A stretch of DNA of 20,069 bases. Source: an uncultured Planctomycetaceae bacterium (GTDB lineage Bacteria > Planctomycetota > Planctomycetia > Pirellulales > Pirellulaceae). A model generated the notes under the pieces. That model did no database searches and had not been told where the DNA came from. It saw only the letters and a list, made by a program, of their open reading frames with translations. How positions within the stretch are numbered: the first letter of the stretch is position 1; the number at the start of each line of letters is the position of its first letter. Positions 1 through 6,147 of the stretch are shown here, one piece after another. The stretch is taken from the NCBI GenBank assembly GCA_903927685.1, contig CAIYOB010000036.1, forward strand, positions 1 to 20,069. Reading direction: 5' to 3'. A program made the translations under genes and the position numbers.

Positions 1-310
1 ATGTATCCGGGCTCTTGCTGTAGGTCAGCAGGGCCTGCCGGTTCTGAATCTCGCGGATGCCCGGCGTGTCCTTGTACCGGTTGATCCAGGCGGTGAGCAA
101 CGGATCGACCTTGTCGTACTGCTCGGTGTTCTGGAGGTGGAGGCAATGGTAGTAATAGTAGTCTTCGGTGCCCGGAATCAGCTGTTGCAGCGGCACGGTG
201 CGGTCCTGGGCCAAGGCGAAATCTTCCAGATAGCTGATTTCCGCCGCCTGCGTTTGCCAGGCCGCCAGGCACAGGAACACGCCGACCGCGAATTGGGCTG
301 CAAAACGCAT
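1..310 (-). CDS. exported protein of unknown function, N-terminal part (runs off the left edge)
   Basis: The first 103 codons are visible and the 3' end lies outside the window. The protein begins MRFAAQFAVGVFLCLAAWQ, a short n-region with one Arg, then a hydrophobic stretch and a TQA-AE type cleavage site near residue 22, so export is likely. The mature start is polar and rich in Tyr, Gln and Leu, with a DYYYYH run and a segment resembling a helical repeat (DKVDPLLTAWINRYKDTPG). The ATG at 310-308 has an AAGAGG Shine-Dalgarno 7 nt upstream, which fixes the start. I have an impression of similar N-termini on large planctomycete secreted proteins but cannot name a family. It follows the oxidoreductase gene on the same strand, with a terminator-like hairpin between, so it is probably transcribed separately. 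Confidence 0.75.
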   Translation of the reverse strand, partial: MRFAAQFAVGVFLCLAAWQTQAAEISYLEDFALAQDRTVPLQQLIPGTEDYYYYHCLHLQNTEQYDKVDPLLTAWINRYKDTPGIREIQNRQALLTYSKSPDT

Positions 311-356
311 CTGGGAGCCTCTTTTCGGAACCGTGGGACGATTAGCGCGATGTGAA

Positions 357-395
357 AACTGGGAATAGTGGTAGAATTTTACCATTCCCCCAGTT
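357..395 (-). terminator. terminator-like hairpin after the oxidoreductase gene
   Basis: Long imperfect inverted repeat. On the plus strand AACTGGGAAT (357-366) pairs with ATTCCC..AGTT (384-395), with two extra C bases bulged, and an inner GGTA/TACC pair closes a GAATTT loop. Read on the minus strand the stem is followed by a short T run (CAGTTTTC). It lies between the oxidoreductase stop at 431 and the next start at 310, the expected place for an intrinsic terminator. The T tract is short, so strength is uncertain. Confidence 0.55.
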
Positions 396-430
396 CAAGA
401 CGGTGCCGAGGGGATAAAAGTTCTTGAGGG

Positions 431-1531
431 CTACAGCAGGTCCAACGGGTTCCCACGATTCTGCAGCGGAAACTTGGCGAGGCCGCCCAGGCGATGCGAC
501 TCGAAGACGGCCGAGATCATTTCGATCGTCATCCGGGCCTCGTACATGTTGCACTCCGGCAGGCGGTCTTCCTCGATCGCCGACATCAGGTCCAGGCAAG
601 CGAGGATGTTGCCGCCGTGCAGGCCGCCGTCCCGCAGAGGCTCTTCCTTGCCGATCCCCGCCGAGCTGACCGGCACCCACGACTTGCCGCTGCGGCCGGG
701 CGACCAGGCGGCATCCTGCAGAATGTGGACGGCCGGCAGATGGCCGGTCAGGATCTCGATCACGCCCTCGGAACCGTAGATCTGCAGCCCGAAGCGGTTG
801 CCGGCGGCATTTCGCCGGCTGCCAAAATAGGCCGAGACGCCGTTATCCAACTCGTACATGGCGTGCACGTTGTCGCCCGCCAGCGGCCCAATGCCTTCAT
901 TGCCGGGCTTGACGTGCTCCTTGGTCACCGGTTTGCCGTCCTGCAGCACGGTGCCGCAACACCACTGCGGCTCGCCGCCGAAGTAGTGCATCAGGTTCAT
1001 CACGTGGCTGCCCAGCACCCACAGATCCTCGCCGCCGCCGCGCGCGTCCTCCTTGCCGCGTCCCCGCAGCTCCAACACCGTCCCGATCGCCCCGTCCTCG
1101 ATCAGCTGCCGCACCATCTGCAGCCGCGGGCTGTAACGGGTCTGGTGCGCGATGGCCAGCTTGACCTTGTGCTGCTCGCACGCCGCGACGATTTCGTCCG
1201 CTTCCTGCGGCGTCCGGCAGAACGGCTTTTCCATGTACACGTGGATCCCCCGTTCGGCGGCGGCCACCACCATGTCGCGATGCTGATCCAGCCACCGCGG
1301 GCCGATCGCCGCGATGTCCGGTTTCGTCTCGTCCAACAGCTGGCGATAATCCGCATAGCCCTTGGGCGCTTTCAGCCGCTCAACCGCCGCCTCGCGTCCC
1401 TGGTCGTCGGCGTCCGCCACACCGACGATCTCGCAGCCGGGGATCTCGAACCAGACCATGTCGATGCCGTGGCCGTAGTTGCCTCGGCCCGTGTGCCCGA
1501 TCACCGCAATGCGATACTTGCGAAGCATCAT
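431..1531 (-). CDS. Gfo/Idh/MocA family NAD(P)-dependent oxidoreductase
   Basis: A 366-residue protein of normal length for this family, predicted to be cytoplasmic because no signal peptide is seen. The N-terminal Rossmann fold starts KYRIAVIGHTGRGNYG (about residues 5-20), a variant of the dinucleotide-binding glycine motif. The family EKP motif is at residues 101-103 (YMEKPFCRTPQEAD) and is followed by AHQTRYSP, where the family places substrate-contacting residues. The C-terminal half (GSHVMNLMHYFGG, then NGVSAYFGSRRN) fits the alpha/beta substrate domain. Family members oxidise or reduce sugars, inositols and related polyols; the substrate here cannot be read from sequence. I chose the ATG at 1531 because GGAGG lies 8 nt upstream; an earlier ATG at 1585 adds 18 residues unlike the family. 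Last gene of the run before the hairpin at 357-395. Confidence 0.93.
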   Translation of the reverse strand: MMLRKYRIAVIGHTGRGNYGHGIDMVWFEIPGCEIVGVADADDQGREAAVERLKAPKGYADYRQLLDETKPDIAAIGPRWLDQHRDMVVAAAERGIHVYMEKPFCRTPQEADEIVAACEQHKVKLAIAHQTRYSPRLQMVRQLIEDGAIGTVLELRGRGKEDARGGGEDLWVLGSHVMNLMHYFGGEPQWCCGTVLQDGKPVTKEHVKPGNEGIGPLAGDNVHAMYELDNGVSAYFGSRRNAAGNRFGLQIYGSEGVIEILTGHLPAVHILQDAAWSPGRSGKSWVPVSSAGIGKEEPLRDGGLHGGNILACLDLMSAIEEDRLPECNMYEARMTIEMISAVFESHRLGGLAKFPLQNRGNPLDLL

Positions 1532-1593
1532 CGTTTCTACCTCCAGGAACGGCGAACAGCCAAGGACGATACGATTCAAAGGCATTCATTCTG

Positions 1594-1673
1594 CCACAGA
1601 TGACACACGGATTGAACACGGAGCCGCTTTCTTTCCGCGTTTCTTCCGTGTGTCGTCTGGGTGTCATCTGCGG
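1594..1673. repeat. imperfect inverted repeat of the CCACAGATGACAC type
   Basis: Left arm 1594-1622 and right arm 1645-1673 are each 29 nt, and 22 of 29 positions pair; the loop is 22 nt. The conserved core of both arms is CAGATGACAC plus ACACGGA. The right arm contains the stop codon and last codons (NGRR) of the glycosyltransferase ending at 1664. Short repeats of this look, resembling 'cacagatgacacagatt', recur between genes in several bacterial phyla; that is from memory. It may form a transcript hairpin that terminates or protects the upstream mRNA. Confidence 0.65.
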
Positions 1674-2815
1674 CCGTTCGTTGCGGCTGCGGCTGGTCCG
1701 CTCAGTTCGCGATAGTGCCGGGCCAGCGATTCGGCCGCCCGCTCGGCGGCAAATGCCTGTTCCGCTCGCGCCCGGGCCGCGCGGCCCAGCGCGGCCCGGC
1801 GATCGGCGGCCGTCAGCAGTCCGCCGATCGCCGCCGCCAGCACGGCGGGCTCGTCCGGCGGAACCAGGCAGGCCGAGTCCGTCGCCGGCGGGAAGATCTC
1901 CCGTGTGCCGCCGACATCGGTGGCGACGACGGGCACGCCGGCGGCTGCCGCCTCGAGCAGGACGCGGCCCAGCGGTTCCTGCCGCGCGGGATGTACCAGC
2001 AGCGCCACTTCGTTCAACAGCCGGTCGACGTCACCGCGGACGCCTAGAAAATGGACGTGGCCTGCCAGCGGCGCAAGCTCCGCGGCGGCGTGCAACTGAC
2101 GCTCATACTGCAGGGCTTCCTCTTTCTGCGAATAGCGCTGGCCCACCAGCACAAAGTGCGCATCGCCCGCCGCGGATACCACTTCCCGCGCCGCCGCCAG
2201 CAGCGCGACCAGTCCCTTGCGCATGCCGAGCTGGCCGATGAAGGCGACCAGACGCGCCGCCGGGGCCAGGCCGAGTTCGCGATGCAGGTAACCGGTCGGC
2301 GGACGCGGCCGAAAGCGGGCCAGGTCGACGCCGTTGTACAGCACGTGCGTGCGCCCCGCGTCCAGCCCCGCCGCCAAGTACCAGTCGCGAGTCGCCTGCG
2401 ATACGGCCACCAGCCGCGAATGCCGATTCAGGTCCCTGATGACCGCCGCCGGAACTTTGATAATGTCACGCAGATGGCCCAGACTCGGCAACCCAAGCTG
2501 CTCGGCAACCGGCCCCGACAAGCGGCTCATCGACAGGCTGTTGGCGTGCAGCAGATCGGGCTGGACCGCCGCCACGACCTCGCCAATCCGCTGCCGGCAC
2601 CAGGGCAGCTCGAACCGCCGTCCCTGCGAATCGTGCAAGTCCAGCCCGGCCACCGGGACGCCCCGCTGTGCGAATGCCGCGGCGAGCGGACTGGCCGGCG
2701 GCGCTGCGGCGGTCAGCCGGTACCCGGCCGCGTGCAAGCCGTCCAAGACGGCCAGCAACGAGCGTTCGCCGCCGTTCAGTGAGCCGTATTCGCACAGCAG
2801 CAGGACCCGGGCCAT
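1664..2815 (-). CDS. GT4-family glycosyltransferase (GT-B fold)
   Basis: A 383-residue retaining-type glycosyltransferase, likely cytoplasmic or peripheral at the inner membrane. The N-terminal GT-B domain has LNGGERSLLAVLDGL (residues 13-27), the usual acceptor-side glycine loop. The interdomain region reads VLYNGVDLARFRP (158-170), and the C-terminal nucleotide-sugar domain has the EX7E motif EPLGRVLLE (Glu280 and Glu288) followed by AAAAGVPVVATDVGGTREI. It probably transfers a sugar to a cell-surface glycan or lipid; donor and acceptor are unknown. The start lies 7 nt after the trpA stop, so it is probably co-transcribed with trpA, with a weak AGG upstream. The last four codons lie inside an interspersed repeat, so the native C-terminus may have been replaced when the repeat arrived. 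Confidence 0.92.
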   Translation of the reverse strand: MARVLLLCEYGSLNGGERSLLAVLDGLHAAGYRLTAAAPPASPLAAAFAQRGVPVAGLDLHDSQGRRFELPWCRQRIGEVVAAVQPDLLHANSLSMSRLSGPVAEQLGLPSLGHLRDIIKVPAAVIRDLNRHSRLVAVSQATRDWYLAAGLDAGRTHVLYNGVDLARFRPRPPTGYLHRELGLAPAARLVAFIGQLGMRKGLVALLAAAREVVSAAGDAHFVLVGQRYSQKEEALQYERQLHAAAELAPLAGHVHFLGVRGDVDRLLNEVALLVHPARQEPLGRVLLEAAAAGVPVVATDVGGTREIFPPATDSACLVPPDEPAVLAAAIGGLLTAADRRAALGRAARARAEQAFAAERAAESLARHYRELSGPAAAATNGRR

Positions 2816-2822
2816 ACGCGAC

Positions 2823-3626
2823 CTATCCGGTCAACGCGGCCAGCAGTTCCGCGGCGAAATCACCGACGTCGCGAAGTACTTCGGTGCGCGGACGCGAGTC
2901 GGCTGCCGCCAGCCGCCGCACGAAGGCCGAGCCCACGATCACGCCGTCGGCCACCGGCGCGACGGCGCGCACGTGCTCCGGCCGGCTGATGCCAAAACCG
3001 ATGCAGATCGGCAGCTCGGTCTGCGTCTTGAGCCACGCCACGTTGTCCAGCAGTTCTGGCGGCAATTCCCGGCGTTCCCCGGTGATCCCCGTGACGGACA
3101 CATAGTACAGGAAACCGGACGAACGTTGGGCGATCCGCACGGCCCGTTCGCGCGGCGTCGTCGGCGTGACCAGCAGGACCAGGCTGAAGTCCTCGCGGCG
3201 ACAGATTTCGGACAATTCCTCCGCCTCGTCCACCGGCAAATCGGGCACGATCGCGCCGGCAAATCCCGCGGCCTTGGCATCGCGGACATAAGCCTGCAGC
3301 CCGTGCCGGTAGATGATCGCGTAACTGACCATGCTGACCACCGGCATCCGGATCTGCGGAGTCAGCCGGCCGATGGCCTCCAAGATACCGGCCAGCTTGA
3401 CGTGCTTGCCTAACGCCCGGGTATACGACTCCTGGATCACCGGGCCGTCCGCAATGGGATCGCTGTAAGGGATGCCCAATTCGCACAAGGGACAGCCCCG
3501 CGCCGCCAATTCTCGCAACACGTCGGCGGTGAATGCGAGGTCCGGATCCCCGGCGGTGATGAACGGCATCAGCGCCTTGCGGCCCTGCGAGCGAAGGTCT
3601 TGGAACAGGCGGTCAATGGCGGACAT
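2823..3626 (-). CDS. trpA: tryptophan synthase alpha subunit
   Basis: A 267-residue TIM-barrel enzyme that cleaves indole-3-glycerol phosphate to indole and glyceraldehyde 3-phosphate, passing indole through the tunnel to TrpB. It starts MSAIDRLFQDLRSQGRKALMPFITAGDPD. The catalytic Glu49 (CELGIPYSDP) and Asp60 (ADGPVIQ) fall at the same numbers as in the Salmonella enzyme. The barrel continues with AGAIVPDLPVDEAEEL, YYVSVTGITGER (loop 6 region) and the phosphate-binding IGFGISRPEH...GVIVGSAFV. It directly follows trpB. The ATG at 3626-3624 has no recognisable Shine-Dalgarno, because the sequence before it is an interspersed repeat made of CTGACCACTGCC units; translation probably depends on coupling to trpB. 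Confidence 0.98.
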   Translation of the reverse strand: MSAIDRLFQDLRSQGRKALMPFITAGDPDLAFTADVLRELAARGCPLCELGIPYSDPIADGPVIQESYTRALGKHVKLAGILEAIGRLTPQIRMPVVSMVSYAIIYRHGLQAYVRDAKAAGFAGAIVPDLPVDEAEELSEICRREDFSLVLLVTPTTPRERAVRIAQRSSGFLYYVSVTGITGERRELPPELLDNVAWLKTQTELPICIGFGISRPEHVRAVAPVADGVIVGSAFVRRLAAADSRPRTEVLRDVGDFAAELLAALTG

Positions 3627-3659
3627 GGCAGTGGTCAGTTGGCAGTTGGCAGTGGTCAG
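3627..3659. repeat. interspersed GGCAGTGGTCAG repeat in the trpB-trpA junction
   Basis: Two exact copies of GGCAGTGGTCAG (3627-3638 and 3648-3659) are separated by TTGGCAGTT, giving a regular string of GGCAGT/GGTCAGT units. It fills the whole gap between the trpB stop and the trpA start and supplies the trpB stop codon. No AGGAGG-like site remains before trpA. Similar CAGT-type low-complexity repeats occur between genes in unrelated bacteria, to my memory. Confidence 0.7.
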
Positions 3660-4888
3660 GAAAAGATCTTTTCGCCGCGCAGGCGGGCGATTTCGGCGGC
3701 GTCCTTGTCGCCGCGGCCGGACAGGCAGACCAGGACGATCTGGTCGGCCGGGCGACTCGCGGCGACTTCCATCGCTTTGGCGATCGCGTGGGAGGTCTCC
3801 AGGGCCGGCATGATGCCTTCGGTGCGGGCCAGAGCGTCGAACGCCCGCAGGGCTTCGTCATCCCGGGCATTCACGTAGCGGACGCGGCCCGTGTCCTTCC
3901 AGTAGCTGTGCTCCGGGCCGACGCCTGGATAGTCCAGGCCGGCGGAGATCGAATGCACGTCGGCCGTCTGGCCGTCCTCGTCTTGCAGGACGTAACTAAA
4001 GCTGCCGTGCAGCACGCCGGGCTGGCCAAAGCTGATCGTCGAAGCGTGGTCACCCGGCCGGGGGCCGCGCCCGCCCGCTTCGACCCCGATCAGTTCGACC
4101 CCGGCGTCCTCGACAAACGAGTAGAACATGCCGGCCGCATTGCTGCCGCCGCCGACACAGGCCATGATCACGTTGGGCAGCCGCGCGAAGCGGTCCAGGC
4201 ATTGCTGCCGCGCCTCGCGTCCGATGACCGACTGGAAATCCCGCACGATCCGCGGAAACGGATGCGGCCCCATCACCGAGCCCAGGATATAGTGCGTGGT
4301 CTCGACGCTCGACATCCAATCCCGCATGGCCTCGTTGATCGCGTCCCGCAGCGTTCGCGAGCCGCTGGTGACCGAGCGGACTTCCGCTCCCAGCAGCTTC
4401 ATGCTGAACACGTTCGGGGCCTGGCGGCGAACGTCTTCCTCGCCCATGTACACGACGCATTCCAGGCCGAAGTGGGCACAGGCCGTGGCCGTGGCGACCC
4501 CGTGCTGGCCCGCGCCCGTCTCGGCAATCACCCGCGGCTTGCCCATCCGCAGCGTCAGCAGGGTCTGGCCCAGCGTGTTGTTGATCTTGTGAGCCCCGGT
4601 GTGGTTGACGTCTTCGCGCTTGAACCAGATCTGGGCGCCGCCGCATTGCTGGCTCAGGCGCCGCGCGTGGTACAGCGGCGAAGGGCGGCCGACGAAGTCG
4701 CGGAGCAGGCCGTCGAGTTCGGCCTGGAAGCTTGGATCGCGGATCGCCGCGTCGTATTCCGCCGTCAACTGGTCCAGGGCCCGCGTCAAGGTCTCGGGCA
4801 CGTACCGCCCGCCGAAGCGGCCGAAACGCCCGGCGGCGTCGGGAACTTGCGCCGTGGCCCGCGGAGTTGCAGGGGTGGGATTGCTCAT
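3656..4888 (-). CDS. trpB: tryptophan synthase beta subunit
   Basis: A 410-residue PLP enzyme, about ten residues longer than usual because of a Pro/Ala/Thr-rich N-terminal tail, that condenses indole with L-serine to make tryptophan. [14 protein letters not shown] (21-34) is the family signature. The Schiff-base lysine is Lys101 in HTGAHKINN, the catalytic Glu is Glu123 in AETGAGQHG, and the PLP phosphate loop is GGGSNAAG at 246-253. The C-terminus has [11 protein letters not shown] and [12 protein letters not shown], both conserved. The start ATG has only a weak GGTGA 6 nt upstream. It precedes trpA with a 29-nt gap and follows a glycosyltransferase gene by 77 nt; the other trp genes are not in the window. 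Its stop codon lies within the repeat at 3627-3659. Confidence 0.98.
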   Translation of the reverse strand: MSNPTPATPRATAQVPDAAGRFGRFGGRYVPETLTRALDQLTAEYDAAIRDPSFQAELDGLLRDFVGRPSPLYHARRLSQQCGGAQIWFKREDVNHTGAHKINNTLGQTLLTLRMGKPRVIAETGAGQHGVATATACAHFGLECVVYMGEEDVRRQAPNVFSMKLLGAEVRSVTSGSRTLRDAINEAMRDWMSSVETTHYILGSVMGPHPFPRIVRDFQSVIGREARQQCLDRFARLPNVIMACVGGGSNAAGMFYSFVEDAGVELIGVEAGGRGPRPGDHASTISFGQPGVLHGSFSYVLQDEDGQTADVHSISAGLDYPGVGPEHSYWKDTGRVRYVNARDDEALRAFDALARTEGIMPALETSHAIAKAMEVAASRPADQIVLVCLSGRGDKDAAEIARLRGEKIFS

Positions 4889-4965
4889 GCCAGGTCACCG
4901 GGGACAACAAAAGTAGGACGTGAAGGAAATCGGAATCGCGATTGTCTGTCCCGCAAGCCGTTTGG

Positions 4966-6084
4966 TCAAGGCGTCGCCAGCGACGCGTACAGCTGTTCGT
5001 ACGCTTGGAGCATCGCCCGGCGCGAGAAGCAACGTTCCACGCGATCCCGATTCCGACGCCCCAGATCCACGCTGTCCTCCCGGTCTGCGGCCAATCGCCG
5101 CAAACGATCGAGAAACACCTCCACATCGCCAAAATCCACGCATTGCCGGTCCGCCAGTGGCCCCAGCAGTTCTTCGACGCCGTGGGCCCGCGTGCTGAGC
5201 ACGGGCAGGCCGGCCGCCATGCCTTCCAGCAACACGTTCGGCATGCCCTCCCAGCGGGATGGCAGGACGAGCAGATCCGACGCCAGCAGAAGCGGCGCCA
5301 CGTGGGGACTCCAGCCCGCCCAATGCACCCGCTGGGCCAAGCCCTGAGCCTGGACGAGCGCTTCGAGCCGCCTTCGTTCCGGGCCGTCGCCGACCATCAG
5401 CAGATCGTGATCCGGCAGATGCTGGAAGACCTGCGGCGCGAAGGACAGGAACCAGTCCAGTCCTTTTTGCGGATGCAGCCGGCCGACAAAGACGATCGCT
5501 CGCCGCCCCGGCGGCAACCCGAATTGGCAGAGATCCGCGGGCTGGACGCTGCGGTAAGCGTCCACGTCGATGCCGTTGGGGATAACCACGCGTTTGTCGG
5601 CGGGAACTCGCAATCGCGTGGCACAGAACTCGGACACCGAACGGCTGACGCACACTACTTTGTCCGCGCGGGCCGTGCACCGCCGCTCGACGGCCTGCCG
5701 GAACCAGGACGGATCGGCCACACGCATGCCGTGGACGAGCGTCGCGCCGAGCCCGCGAGCCGCCAGGGTCCCGATCACGTTGGCGTGGAACAGGAACGTC
5801 TGGACGACCTGCGGCTGCTGTTCCGCCAGCAGTCTCCGCAATCGCCTGACAGCCACGGGGAACTGCCAGACCGACCGGACGCCGACGAAGCGGACGGGGA
5901 CGCCGGCATCCTCCAGCTGCCGCACCAGCGATGACCGCGACTCGAGAGGCCGCGCCGCCAGCGAATACACGCTGGGGGCGAACCGCGCGCGATCCAACCC
6001 GCAGGCCACCTGGACCAGGCACCGCTCCGCGCCGCCGACCTCCAGTTCGGTGATGACCAAAGCGATCGGGATCGGTTGACTCAT
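4966..6084 (-). CDS. GT4-family glycosyltransferase, first gene of the trpBA-containing run
   Basis: A 372-residue GT-B glycosyltransferase. IALVITELEVGGAERCLVQ (residues 7-25) is the classic GT4 N-terminal glycine loop; VVIPNGIDVDAYR (166-178) marks the interdomain region; IVFVGRLHPQKGLDWFL (197-213) begins the C-terminal domain; and the EX7E motif is EGMPNVLLE (Glu279, Glu287) followed by GMAAGLPVLSTRAHGVEEL. It probably acts in cell-surface polysaccharide or lipid glycosylation, with donor unknown. I prefer the ATG at 6084 because it places the beta-strand at the usual distance from the start; a GTG at 6144 would add 20 residues and overlap the promoter of the divergent gene. No strong Shine-Dalgarno is visible. 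It is only about 24% of residues from the other GT4 by eye, so not a recent duplicate. Confidence 0.92.
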   Translation of the reverse strand: MSQPIPIALVITELEVGGAERCLVQVACGLDRARFAPSVYSLAARPLESRSSLVRQLEDAGVPVRFVGVRSVWQFPVAVRRLRRLLAEQQPQVVQTFLFHANVIGTLAARGLGATLVHGMRVADPSWFRQAVERRCTARADKVVCVSRSVSEFCATRLRVPADKRVVIPNGIDVDAYRSVQPADLCQFGLPPGRRAIVFVGRLHPQKGLDWFLSFAPQVFQHLPDHDLLMVGDGPERRRLEALVQAQGLAQRVHWAGWSPHVAPLLLASDLLVLPSRWEGMPNVLLEGMAAGLPVLSTRAHGVEELLGPLADRQCVDFGDVEVFLDRLRRLAADREDSVDLGRRNRDRVERCFSRRAMLQAYEQLYASLATP

Positions 6085-6147
6085 GGAAGAACCGCGGGAG
6101 ATAATGCGTGCCTGCTGCTGGACTCCCGCAATTATAAGGAACACACC
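6085..6147. promoter_or_regulatory. 63-nt divergent control region
   Basis: It separates the minus-strand glycosyltransferase/trpBA run from the plus-strand glycosidase. A consensus TATAAT box reads on the minus strand at 6136-6131, giving a leader of roughly 40 nt before the ATG at 6084, but no convincing -35 hexamer is seen. Seven-base inverted arms GCGGGAG (6094-6100) and CTCCCGC (6123-6129) lie between the box and the start and could be an operator or a leader hairpin. The AAGGA at 6136-6140 is the Shine-Dalgarno of the plus-strand gene. Confidence 0.4.

Noticed and set aside
494..1603. 369-residue open frame on the plus strand
   Set aside because: Antisense to the Gfo/Idh/MocA gene; His/Arg/Ala-rich and without domains.
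3627..3659. Possible CRISPR-like array
   Set aside because: Units are too short, spacers are not unique, and there are only two copies; it is a low-complexity interspersed repeat.
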